Source: Ancylobacter radicis
Lineage (GTDB): Bacteria > Pseudomonadota > Alphaproteobacteria > Rhizobiales > Xanthobacteraceae
Assembly: GCF_018449475.1 (NCBI RefSeq)
Contig: NZ_JAHCQH010000025.1
Coordinates: 1 to 64,000, forward strand
Reading direction: 5' to 3'
DNA length: 64,000 nt
This document shows, in pieces, positions 25,182 through 33,236 of this stretch (the stretch's first letter is position 1; each line of letters starts with the position of its first letter). The notes below the pieces were generated by a model. The model was not told where the DNA came from. It saw nothing but the letters and a program-made list of their open reading frames with translations, and ran no database searches. A program made the position numbers and the translations under genes.

Positions 25182-25679
25182 ATGAAGGATGGCTTCGAAA
25201 AGAGCATCAGCCACCGGCTCCACCATGCCGCGCGGTTGCAGCGGGCGCTTGCCGCCCGTCGCCTGCACGAGATCGGGCTGTTTCCGGGACAGGAGACGGC
25301 GCTCAAGCTGCTCGCCACCTCCGACGGACGCACCATGACCGAACTGGCGGCGGCGCTGCGTGTGCGGCCTCCGACCGCGTCGAAAACGGTCGGCCGCCTC
25401 TCGGCCCAGGGCCTGCTGGAGCGCCGCGCCTCGGAAGGCGACGCCCGCCTTGTGCGCGTCCATCTCACCGAGGAGGGCCGCGCGCGGGCCGGGGCGATCG
25501 ACGGCATCTGGGAATCGCTCGAAAGCATCATGGTGGCGGGGCTCGACGGCAAGGACCGCAAGCGGCTGCGCAAGCTCCTGCGCAAGATCGAGAAGAACCT
25601 CTCGACCCAGCTCGGCGCCGCGCCGGACGCCATCGCCGACGCGGATGACGACGCCGAGATCGAAGACGAGACGGCCTGA
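25182..25679 (+). CDS. MarR-family transcriptional regulator
   Basis: 165 residues. Winged helix-turn-helix with recognisable MTELAAALRVRPPTASKTVGRLSAQGLLERR (about 50-80) and the acidic wing SEGDARLVRVHLTEEG. The C-terminus is highly acidic (DADDDAEIEDE). The ATG at 25182 is preferred to the in-frame TTG at 25134. MarR proteins usually sense phenolic or heterocyclic ligands; from position it is a candidate regulator of the preceding catabolic operon, though a direct target is not shown. Confidence 0.85.
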   Translation: MKDGFEKSISHRLHHAARLQRALAARRLHEIGLFPGQETALKLLATSDGRTMTELAAALRVRPPTASKTVGRLSAQGLLERRASEGDARLVRVHLTEEGRARAGAIDGIWESLESIMVAGLDGKDRKRLRKLLRKIEKNLSTQLGAAPDAIADADDDAEIEDETA

Positions 25680-25754
25680 TCCTTCCATCGCCCACCCTTG
25701 AATCCGCCCGCACTTTGGTGACGAATACGGCTCCCTGACCCGAGGAGCCCGCGA

Positions 25755-26744
25755 ATGGTCGATTCCTCCCGCCCCGAACTGCTCCAGACCGGCCCGATGA
25801 TGGCCATGATCGAGGAGCAGCTCGGCGAGCATTTCATCGTTCACCGCCTCGACCGTGATGGGGCCGCCGAGATGCTGGCCGAGGCCGGCCCGCGCATCCG
25901 CGCCGTAGCCACCGGTGTCGGTTCCACCGCCGGCGGCGCCAACCGGGTGACCGAGGCGCTGCTGGCGCGGCTGCCCCAGGTCGAGATAGTCGCCAATTTC
26001 GGTGTCGGCTATGATGCGGTGGATGTTCAGGCAGCGGCGGCGCGCGGCATCGTCGTCACCAACACGCCCGGCGTGCTCGACGACGAGGTGGCTGACCTCT
26101 CCATTGGCCTGCTGCTGGCCACCGTCCGCCGCATCCCGCAGGCCGACCGTTTCCTGCGGGCCGGCCAGTGGCCGAAGGGGCCGTTCCCCTTCAGCCCCAC
26201 GCTGCGCGACCGCACCATCGGCATCGTCGGCATGGGGCGCATCGGCCAGGCCATCGCCCGGCGCCTTGCCGGCTTTGGAAGGCCGGTCGCCTATCATAGC
26301 CGGCGTCCGGTCGAGGGGCTGCCCTACCCGCATTATCCTGCGCTGCTCGACCTCGCCGCCGCCGTAGACGTGCTGATCGTCATCGTGCCGGGCGGACCGG
26401 AAACCGACCGGATGATCAATGCGCCGGTGCTGGCCGCGCTCGGCCCGACCGGCATTCTGATCAATGTCGCCCGCGGCTCGGTGGTGGACGAGCCGTCGCT
26501 GATCGACGCCCTGCAGAGCGGCACCATCGCCGCCGCCGGGCTCGACGTGTTCGCCGACGAACCAAACGTGCCGGAAGCGCTGATCGCCATGGACAATGTC
26601 GTGCTGCTGCCGCACGTCGCCTCCGCCACCCATGTGACGCGCAACGCCATGGGCCAGCTCGTGGTGGACAATCTGCTCGCCTGGCGCGACGGGCGCGAAC
26701 CGCTGACGCCGGTGCCGGAAACACCACCCTCCGTGCGGGGCTGA
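25755..26744 (+). CDS. D-2-hydroxyacid dehydrogenase (glyoxylate/hydroxypyruvate reductase type)
   Basis: 329 residues. Rossmann motif VGMGRIGQAIA (158-168), the catalytic Arg in NVARGSVVDE, the Glu in LDVFADEPNVPEAL, and the His in LLPHVASAT are all present. It reduces glyoxylate or hydroxypyruvate, or oxidises 2-hydroxyacids, with NAD(P)H. It follows the MarR gene by 75 bases and could belong to the catabolic island as the last step or be unrelated. Confidence 0.88.
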   Translation: MVDSSRPELLQTGPMMAMIEEQLGEHFIVHRLDRDGAAEMLAEAGPRIRAVATGVGSTAGGANRVTEALLARLPQVEIVANFGVGYDAVDVQAAAARGIVVTNTPGVLDDEVADLSIGLLLATVRRIPQADRFLRAGQWPKGPFPFSPTLRDRTIGIVGMGRIGQAIARRLAGFGRPVAYHSRRPVEGLPYPHYPALLDLAAAVDVLIVIVPGGPETDRMINAPVLAALGPTGILINVARGSVVDEPSLIDALQSGTIAAAGLDVFADEPNVPEALIAMDNVVLLPHVASATHVTRNAMGQLVVDNLLAWRDGREPLTPVPETPPSVRG

Positions 26745-26750
26745 GCGGCC

Positions 26751-27509
26751 ATGCGGGGTGGATGGCGCCTGTACGCGACGACAACCATCACCGGCCTCGC
26801 CCTGTGGGCGGGGGTGATCGCCGGCCCGGCGCGCGCGCAGCCGGCCGGCGAGGTCGCGACCGCCCCGGCCGAGCTGGTCGACGCCTATCACCTCACCAAT
26901 GCCGATGGCGACCGGGTCTGTCCGATCCGCCTGCTGCCCGGCGCCGCCACGCTTGGTAAGGAAAAGGGGGCACCGGGGAACCCGCATTTCGCGGTCGAGC
27001 TGGACCGGGGCGCCTGCGCGGGCGCGATCCTGTTCGCCGCCGACATCGCCGCCTGGAGTCCGGGACCGGGCAACGCGATCCGGCTCTACAGCGCGGAGGG
27101 CCGGCTGGTGGCCGAATTCACCGAAGGCGCCGGCGCCACCTGGGAGGCGCTGCGCGAAGAGGACGGGGTTTATTTCCTGACCAACACCCGCTTGGCCGAA
27201 CCGGCGCCATCCGCCGAGCCGGCGGATCTCATGGGGGAGTGGGACGTGTCCGACGCGGCGGGCCAGACCGTCTGCCGCCTGCGCCTCACCGACGCGGCTG
27301 TAGCCGGCGGCGCCTTCCGGCTGGTCCCGGAGGCGCGATGCGGCGCGATGCTGGGACGCCCCGCGCCCGACCGCTGGCGCCTTGAGGGCGGCGACCTGTT
27401 GCTGGAGGGGGCCGGCGGCATGCGCCTGCGCTTTGCCATTGGCGAGGACGCGGTCTGGAGCAAGGTACCCGTCGAGGCCCAGCCGCTCCATCTGATGCGC
27501 CTGCCCTGA
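26751..27509 (+). CDS. Protease inhibitor Inh/Omp19-type protein with two inhibitor domains
   Basis: 252 residues. Signal peptide about 1-30 (ends ARAQ). Two successive AprI/Inh-like beta-barrel units are visible: one from about YHLTNADGDRVCPIRL, the other from about GEWDVSDAAGQTVCRLRL, each with a Cys pair that would form the domain disulfide. Known members are single-domain periplasmic inhibitors of serralysin metalloproteases or of host proteases (Brucella Omp19). Doubling is unusual. No metalloprotease gene is in the window. Confidence 0.75.
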   Translation: MRGGWRLYATTTITGLALWAGVIAGPARAQPAGEVATAPAELVDAYHLTNADGDRVCPIRLLPGAATLGKEKGAPGNPHFAVELDRGACAGAILFAADIAAWSPGPGNAIRLYSAEGRLVAEFTEGAGATWEALREEDGVYFLTNTRLAEPAPSAEPADLMGEWDVSDAAGQTVCRLRLTDAAVAGGAFRLVPEARCGAMLGRPAPDRWRLEGGDLLLEGAGGMRLRFAIGEDAVWSKVPVEAQPLHLMRLP

Positions 27510-27542
27510 GGCGCGGGCGCCCCAGGGCAGATGTCGTCGGGG

Positions 27543-28388
27543 CTATTTCGCCGCCAGCGCCATGGCGCTGGCCGCCGCCCGCGGCACATAGAAGCCGCGC
27601 CGGTTTCCCGCCACGAAGTCGGCGGTGAGGCCAAGCACCGTTTCCGCGCCGCCGAGCAGGAGATACCCGTCCTTGGCGGTGACACCGGCAATGCGCGCCA
27701 GAATGTCCGACTTGGTGGCCGAGTCGAAATAGATCAGCACGTTCCGGCAGAACACGATGTCGAACGTGCCGAGATGGCTGAAAGGCTGGAGCAGGTTGAG
27801 CCGGGAGAAGCGCACCATGGAGCGGATTTCCGGGGCGATGCGCCACTGGTCACCCACCTGCGTGAAGTAGCGCAGCAGGTAATGCACCGGCAGGCCGCGC
27901 TGCACCTCGAACTGGTTGTAGAGCCCCTCCTCGCAGCGGGCGAGCACATCCGACGACAGGTCGGTGCCGATGATCTCGACCCGGCGACCGCCCAGCAGCC
28001 TTTCGTTCTCCTTCAGCAGCATGGCGATGGAGTAGGGCTCCTGCCCGGTCGAGGCCGCGGCGCACCAGATGCGCAGCGTGTGCATCGGCGCGCGCTTCTG
28101 CAGCAGTTCCGGCAGAATATGCGTGGAGAGCAGATCGAACGGGTTCTTGTCGCGGAAGAACAGCGACTCGTTGGTCGTCATCGCCTCGACCACCGCATCG
28201 GCGAGGCCGGCCGGCGCGGGGCCGTCCCGCAGCAGCGCGACCAGCCGGGACATGTCCGGCACCTTCATCTTTTGCAGCACCGGTTCCAGGCGGCTCTCGA
28301 GCAGATACTGCTTCTCGTCGCCCAGGATCAGGCCCGACCGGGATTTCAGGAACCGGCGCAGGAAATCATATTCCGAGTGAGCAATCAT
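27543..28388 (-). CDS. cheR: Chemotaxis protein methyltransferase
   Basis: 281 residues. N-terminal helical CheR_N (contains the receptor-binding region) followed by the SAM-dependent methyltransferase domain (LRIWCAAASTGQEPYSIAM motif, then FDIVFCRNVLIYFD). It methylates glutamates of chemoreceptors such as the one encoded upstream. Its start overlaps the cheB stop by four bases (ATGA). It is the last gene of the che operon. Confidence 0.95.
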   Translation of the reverse strand: MIAHSEYDFLRRFLKSRSGLILGDEKQYLLESRLEPVLQKMKVPDMSRLVALLRDGPAPAGLADAVVEAMTTNESLFFRDKNPFDLLSTHILPELLQKRAPMHTLRIWCAAASTGQEPYSIAMLLKENERLLGGRRVEIIGTDLSSDVLARCEEGLYNQFEVQRGLPVHYLLRYFTQVGDQWRIAPEIRSMVRFSRLNLLQPFSHLGTFDIVFCRNVLIYFDSATKSDILARIAGVTAKDGYLLLGGAETVLGLTADFVAGNRRGFYVPRAAASAMALAAK

Positions 28389-29590
28389 TCCCGCCCCCCA
28401 ACAATAAGCCGCGTGACCTTGCGACCGAGGTCGCCGATGGGGAGGATGCCGGCGCAGGCGCCGATGGCGGCGGTGGCTCCGGGCATGCCCCAGACCACGC
28501 TGCTCTCCTCGTCCTGCGCGATCACGCTGCCGCCCGCTTCCGCGATGCGCAGCGCGCCCTTGGCGCCATCCGAACCCATGCCGGTGAGAACCAGAGCCAG
28601 CGTCGCGGCTCCATAGACGGACGCGACCGCCTGGAACATCGGATCGACCGCCGGCTTGCAGAAATTCACCGCCGGGCCGTCGAACAGCCGGATCTTCGGT
28701 GTGCCACCCTCGCGCACCACATCCATGTGGATGCCGCCGGGGGCGACATAGATGCGACCGGCGACGATATCCTCGCCATCCTTGGCCTCGGCGCAGGGAC
28801 GCCCCGACGCGCGGGCGACATGCTCCGCGAGGATCGCGGTGAAGGTCGGCGGCATGTGCTGGACGATCAGCACCGGCAAATGGCCGATCGACGGGCCGAT
28901 ATCGGTGAACACCTTGGTCAGCGCCTGCGGCCCGCCGGTCGAGCTACCGATGGCGAGCACGCCAACCGGCATCATCGAATAGCTGCGCAGCTTCTGCGGC
29001 AGCTTGCTGGCCGATGCGGACGGCGCGGCGGCAACGGCCGGCGCGCTGGGCGCGGAAGCCGGCGCGGAAACCGGGGCAGGAGCCGCCGGGGCCGAGGCCG
29101 GTGCCAGGCCCACCGGCGGACGCGGCAGGTGACGGCGGCGGCTGCGCTGGCCGAGGCCGCGCGCCTTCGCCATCAGTTCGGCGCGGAACTCTTCCGCCGC
29201 CGTCACGCCGCGGGTGGCGTCCGGCTTGGGAATGTAGTCGGCCGCACCGAGCGTGAGGGCGCGCAGGCTGACCTCGGCGCCACGCCGCGTCAGCGAGGAC
29301 GCGACGAGCACGGCGGTGCCGGGCTTGCGCTCCAGCAGCAGCGGCAGGGCGGTGAGACCGTCCATGTCGGGCATTTCGAGATCGAGGATGATCACGTCGG
29401 GCTGAGCGCGTTGCACGTCATCGGCCGCGCGGCGGCCATTGGCATGGGACGCGACGACGTGGAATTCGCCGGTCTCGCCGAACCAGTTCGACAGCACGCC
29501 GCGCATGAACACGGAATCGTCGACGATCATCACCTTGATGGGAGGCGCCTGAGAAGAGGCGGCAGTGCTGGAGGCTGGCGTCATGGTCAT
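28385..29590 (-). CDS. cheB: Chemotaxis response regulator / protein-glutamate methylesterase
   Basis: 401 residues. Receiver domain with phosphoacceptor D70 (LDLEMPDMDG), an Ala/Pro/Ser-rich linker of about 40 residues (157-196), then the methylesterase domain with catalytic S217 (GSSTGG), H245 (VQHMPP) and D341 (GMGSDG). It removes methyl groups from chemoreceptors for adaptation. The start ATG at 29590 overlaps the cheY stop by four bases; the frame continues upstream to 29812 but reads antisense-phase within cheY. The linker is longer than in the E. coli protein. Confidence 0.95.
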   Translation of the reverse strand: MTMTPASSTAASSQAPPIKVMIVDDSVFMRGVLSNWFGETGEFHVVASHANGRRAADDVQRAQPDVIILDLEMPDMDGLTALPLLLERKPGTAVLVASSLTRRGAEVSLRALTLGAADYIPKPDATRGVTAAEEFRAELMAKARGLGQRSRRRHLPRPPVGLAPASAPAAPAPVSAPASAPSAPAVAAAPSASASKLPQKLRSYSMMPVGVLAIGSSTGGPQALTKVFTDIGPSIGHLPVLIVQHMPPTFTAILAEHVARASGRPCAEAKDGEDIVAGRIYVAPGGIHMDVVREGGTPKIRLFDGPAVNFCKPAVDPMFQAVASVYGAATLALVLTGMGSDGAKGALRIAEAGGSVIAQDEESSVVWGMPGATAAIGACAGILPIGDLGRKVTRLIVGGRE

Positions 29591-29967
29591 GTCTCGCTCT
29601 TCTCCAGCAAGCCCACTTCTTCGAGCTTTTCGCGCAGGATGTCTTCGTCGAAGGGTTTCATGATGTATTCGTCCGCGCCGCTCGACAGAGCGCGGGCGAT
29701 GTGGCCCATGTCGTTCATGCTGGTGCAGAACACCACCTTCGGAGCGGTGCCGTCGGTCTGCCCGCGCAGCTTCTCGAGAAATTCGAGACCGGTGACCTGC
29801 GGCATGTTCCAATCGAGCAGGATGCCGTCCGGCATGGAGCGGCTGCAGCGTTCAAGCGCCCGCTGCCCGTCCTCAGCCTCGTCGACATCGAAAGCCCAGC
29901 TCTCGAGCATCCGGCGGGCAATCTTCCGCACGAGGGCGGAATCGTCCACGACAAGAAAAGTCTTCAT
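29587..29967 (-). CDS. cheY: Chemotaxis response regulator CheY
   Basis: 126 residues, single receiver domain: D8/D9 acidic pair (VVDDS), phosphoacceptor D52 (LLDWNMPQ), Thr/Ser at CTSMN and Lys at IMKPF. Phosphorylated by CheA, it binds the motor switch (FliM here) or acts as a phosphate sink. The ATG at 29967 follows GGGGAA with good spacing; an ATG at 29991 sharing a base with the cheW stop is an alternative giving eight more residues. Confidence 0.93.
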   Translation of the reverse strand: MKTFLVVDDSALVRKIARRMLESWAFDVDEAEDGQRALERCSRSMPDGILLDWNMPQVTGLEFLEKLRGQTDGTAPKVVFCTSMNDMGHIARALSSGADEYIMKPFDEDILREKLEEVGLLEKSET

Positions 29968-29990
29968 GGCGGCGTTCCCCGACGGCTCCA

Positions 29991-30467
29991 TCACGCGGCC
30001 ACGCGCGCGCTGCTGCCGACGGTGGCCAGCACCCGTTCGACATCGAGCAGGACCAGCAACTCGCCCTCCAGGCGATGCACGCCCTCGGAGAACTGGATCC
30101 AGTCCTCCTCGAGATTGGGCGGGTTGCTCTCATGCGTGCTGTCATCGAGCAGGAGCACGTCGCCGACGCCATCGATCAGCAGGGCGAAGGCCTCGCCGGT
30201 GCGTTCGATGCCGACGGCCATCCGCGCGACGCTGCTGTCGGACAGGCCGAGCAGGCGGCGCATGTCGATCATCGTGACGATGCGCCCGCGCAGGTTCAGC
30301 ACCCCATCGATCTCGCGCGGGGCGAGCGGCACGGGTGTGATGCAGTCCGGCACGAAGACTTCGTTGACCGATGAGATCGGCACCCCGAAAAGCTGGCCGC
30401 CGATACGGATTGTGACAAACTGGCGGGCGTCGGTGAGCCCTTCCACGCTAGCGGTCGCGTTGCTCAT
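29991..30467 (-). CDS. cheW: Chemotaxis coupling protein CheW
   Basis: 158 residues, one CheW SH3-like domain (FVTIRIGGQLFGVPISSVNEVF; LNLRGRIVTMIDMRRLLGL). It bridges chemoreceptors and CheA. The start overlaps the cheA stop by four bases and its stop touches the possible upstream cheY start, so che genes are translationally coupled. Confidence 0.95.
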   Translation of the reverse strand: MSNATASVEGLTDARQFVTIRIGGQLFGVPISSVNEVFVPDCITPVPLAPREIDGVLNLRGRIVTMIDMRRLLGLSDSSVARMAVGIERTGEAFALLIDGVGDVLLLDDSTHESNPPNLEEDWIQFSEGVHRLEGELLVLLDVERVLATVGSSARVAA

Positions 30468-33169
30468 GCCGCCTTCTCCTCATCTTCGTGAACCGCGAAT
30501 TCGCGCAGCGCGGCGATCAGGCCCGTGCGATCGAACTTGGCGACGTAATCGGTGAACCCGGCGACACGGCCGCGTTCGATGGATTCCGGATTGCGCCCGG
30601 CCGCCATGGCGATGATCGGGAGGCTTTCCATGTGCAGTTCGCCGCGCACGCGCTCGGCGAAGCAGAAGCCGTCGACGCCGGGCATGTCGACCTCGCTGAC
30701 CACCGCGTCGAAGCGGAGATCGCCCGACAGCTTCTCCAGCGCCTCATTGGCCGAGGCGCAGGCCGTCACCGAGTAACCATTGCCCTTGAGCACCGGCTCG
30801 AGCATCGCGCGGTGGAAGGCATTGCCATCCACCAGCAGAAGGCGCCCGGCCCGCTCATTGGCGGCGCGGGTGAGCGGAATGTCGAAGGACTCGCCAAAGG
30901 CCTCCTGCATGAAGTAGGCGACGTCGAGAACCTCGGTGGCGATGTCGTTGATGATCGCCCCGCCCATCACCTCAGGCGCCGCGGAGGACAGCTTGAGGTC
31001 GAACTCGGTCTCGACGATATCGACGATCTCGTCGACCACCAGGCCCATGGTCCGCTGGCCTTCCGAGAAGATGAGCAGCGGCTGCTTGCCGGTCGTCTTC
31101 CGCTCCACCTGGTCATTGGCATAGACGATCGGGATCAGCGTGCCGCGATACTGCGCCACGCTGCGGTCGGAGACGATCTCGACCTGCGAGGCTTCGAGTT
31201 CTTCAAGCCGCGTGACGAGAGCCAGCGGCACCGCCTTCATGCCCTGCGGGCCGGCGCGGCACAGCAGCAGCGAGGTCGCGTCGGAATCCGCCTCGGACGC
31301 CGCCTTCTGCTGGTCGGCCACCGCGTCCGCCGCCTTGTCGGCGCGGTTGGCGGCAAGATCGGCAAGACCGTTCGGATCGATGATCATGATCACGCGCCCG
31401 TCACCCAGAATGGTGCTGCCGGAGACTAGCGACACGCTGCGCAGAACCGTCGACAACGGCTTCACGACGATTTCCTCGGTGTGCAGCACGCTGTCCACGA
31501 CCACGCCGAAGCGGTGGCTGCCGACCTGCATCACGACGATCAGCTCGCCTTCGGGCCGCTCGCCCCAGTGGCACGACAGGTTCATCACCGTGCCGAGATC
31601 GACGATCGGCAGCAGCCGGTCGCGCAGGCGCAGCACATGGGCGTGCTTGATGAAGCTGAGCGAATGCTCGCTGTCGGCGCGCACCCGCACCAGCTCGACC
31701 ACGGAGGTCTGCGGCAGGGCGAAGCGTTCGCCGGTGCTTTCCACGATCAGCGCCGGCACGATGGCCAGGGTGAGCGGGATCTTGATGATGAAGGTGGTGC
31801 CCTCGCCGCGCTTGGAGCGCACGTCGATGGTGCCACCGATGGATTCGATGTTGCAGCGCACGACATCCATGCCGACGCCACGGCCGGACACGCTGGTCAC
31901 CGCCGCCGCCGTCGAGAAGCCGGCGTGGAAGATGTAGCGGAAGGCCTGCGCATCGGTCATGCGGGCCGCATCGGCCTCCGAGCACAGGCCGTTTTCCACG
32001 GCCTTCACCTTGATCCGCTCGACATCGAGGCCACGGCCGTCATCGGAGATTTCAAGGATGACGTGGCCACCCTCGTGATAGGCGGAGAGGCGGATCGTGC
32101 CCTTGTCCGGCTTGCCGGCAGCGCGGCGCGCGGCAGGCATTTCCAGACCATGATCGGCCGAGTTGCGGACCATGTGGGTGAGCGGATCCTTGATCTGGTC
32201 AAGCACCTGCCGGTCGAGGTCGGTCTCGGCACCGTGCTGTTCCAGCTCGATCTGCTTGCCCAGATCCTGGGCCAGATCGCGCACGATGCGCGGCAGCTTT
32301 TGCCAGGCATTGCCGATCGGCTGCATGCGGGTGCGCATCACCGCTTCCTGCAATTCGCCGGTCACGGTTGAGAGGCGCTGCAGCGGGCTCTTGTACTCGC
32401 TGTCCTCATTGCGCCGGCTGATTTCCATCAGCTGGTTGCGGGTGAGGACCAGCTCGGACACCATGGTCATCAGGTGTTCGAGCACGGAGACGTTGACGCG
32501 GATCGTCTGGTTCGCGACCGACGTGCTGTCGTTGCCGGTCGAGGCCGGCGGCGCGTCGGCCGTCGCCTTGGCGGCAGGCGCGGCGGCGGGGGCGGCCACG
32601 GCAGCCGCCACCGGCGCAGCGACGGGAGCGGCGGCCGGCTTCGCGGCCGGAGCTTTGACCTCGACCGCCGTCTCACGGAACATGCGCTCAAGCTCGTCGA
32701 GCGGAACCTCGCCCGGCAGCGTCTCGCGCTCCTGCACGATCAGCGGCTTGTCGGCCACGGGCGGCGGCGGCGGGGCGTCCGCCACCACGTCGGTGCGGGC
32801 CACCTCGGCCTCGAGTTCGGAAATCAGGTCCTCATCCGAGCCGGCCGGCTCGATGCCGTCCGCGTGCTCGATCTCGGTCAGGATCGCCTTGATGCGGTCG
32901 ACCGTGCGCAGGATCAGCCCAACGGCGCCGGTCGTGACCGGCCGGCCATTGCGGAACTCGTCCATCAGCGTTTCCGCCGCATGAGCGAGGCCGGCAAGGC
33001 GCACCAGGCCGATGAAGCCGCAGGTTCCCTTGATGGTGTGAACCAGACGGAAGATGTTGTTGAGGATATCCCGGTTGTTGGGATCGGTCTCGAACTTCAC
33101 AAGCTCGACGTCGGCGACGTCAAGGCTTTCGGAAGTTTCCGTCAGGAATTCGCGGAGAAGATCGTCCAT
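30464..33169 (-). CDS. cheA: Chemotaxis histidine kinase CheA with C-terminal degenerate receiver
   Basis: 901 residues. Domains in order: Hpt with phosphorylated H44 (VHTIKGTC); an Ala/Pro-rich linker; dimerisation; HATPase with N-box (VRNSADHGLE), DDGRGLD and GRGVGMDVV; a CheW-like domain; a second, divergent CheW-like stretch (from about LLLCRAGPQGMKAVPL); and a receiver domain from about residue 775. The receiver lacks the canonical chemistry: VDGN instead of VDDS (G782), E826 where the phosphoacceptor Asp should be, and A856 where Thr/Ser is expected; K878 is kept. Hybrid CheAs are common in alphaproteobacteria, but this receiver should not be phosphorylated. Confidence 0.95.
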   Translation of the reverse strand: MDDLLREFLTETSESLDVADVELVKFETDPNNRDILNNIFRLVHTIKGTCGFIGLVRLAGLAHAAETLMDEFRNGRPVTTGAVGLILRTVDRIKAILTEIEHADGIEPAGSDEDLISELEAEVARTDVVADAPPPPPVADKPLIVQERETLPGEVPLDELERMFRETAVEVKAPAAKPAAAPVAAPVAAAVAAPAAAPAAKATADAPPASTGNDSTSVANQTIRVNVSVLEHLMTMVSELVLTRNQLMEISRRNEDSEYKSPLQRLSTVTGELQEAVMRTRMQPIGNAWQKLPRIVRDLAQDLGKQIELEQHGAETDLDRQVLDQIKDPLTHMVRNSADHGLEMPAARRAAGKPDKGTIRLSAYHEGGHVILEISDDGRGLDVERIKVKAVENGLCSEADAARMTDAQAFRYIFHAGFSTAAAVTSVSGRGVGMDVVRCNIESIGGTIDVRSKRGEGTTFIIKIPLTLAIVPALIVESTGERFALPQTSVVELVRVRADSEHSLSFIKHAHVLRLRDRLLPIVDLGTVMNLSCHWGERPEGELIVVMQVGSHRFGVVVDSVLHTEEIVVKPLSTVLRSVSLVSGSTILGDGRVIMIIDPNGLADLAANRADKAADAVADQQKAASEADSDATSLLLCRAGPQGMKAVPLALVTRLEELEASQVEIVSDRSVAQYRGTLIPIVYANDQVERKTTGKQPLLIFSEGQRTMGLVVDEIVDIVETEFDLKLSSAAPEVMGGAIINDIATEVLDVAYFMQEAFGESFDIPLTRAANERAGRLLLVDGNAFHRAMLEPVLKGNGYSVTACASANEALEKLSGDLRFDAVVSEVDMPGVDGFCFAERVRGELHMESLPIIAMAAGRNPESIERGRVAGFTDYVAKFDRTGLIAALREFAVHEDEEKAA

Positions 33170-33236
33170 GGCTCAAACTCGAATGTGGCAATGGGGCGGC
33201 GGGGACCGCCGGCGAAGAGACGCCGGCGGCGATTGA

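Noticed and set aside
24432-27491. A 1019-codon minus-strand open frame opposite the oxidoreductase, MarR and dehydrogenase genes.
   Set aside because: It is an antisense shadow: no motifs, skewed composition, and it spans several real plus-strand genes and their intergenic gaps.
29967-29994. An earlier cheY start at 29991 (ATG) or 29994 (GTG).
   Set aside because: It touches the cheW stop neatly, but the ATG at 29967 has the better ribosome site and gives the standard CheY N-terminus. The alternative remains possible.
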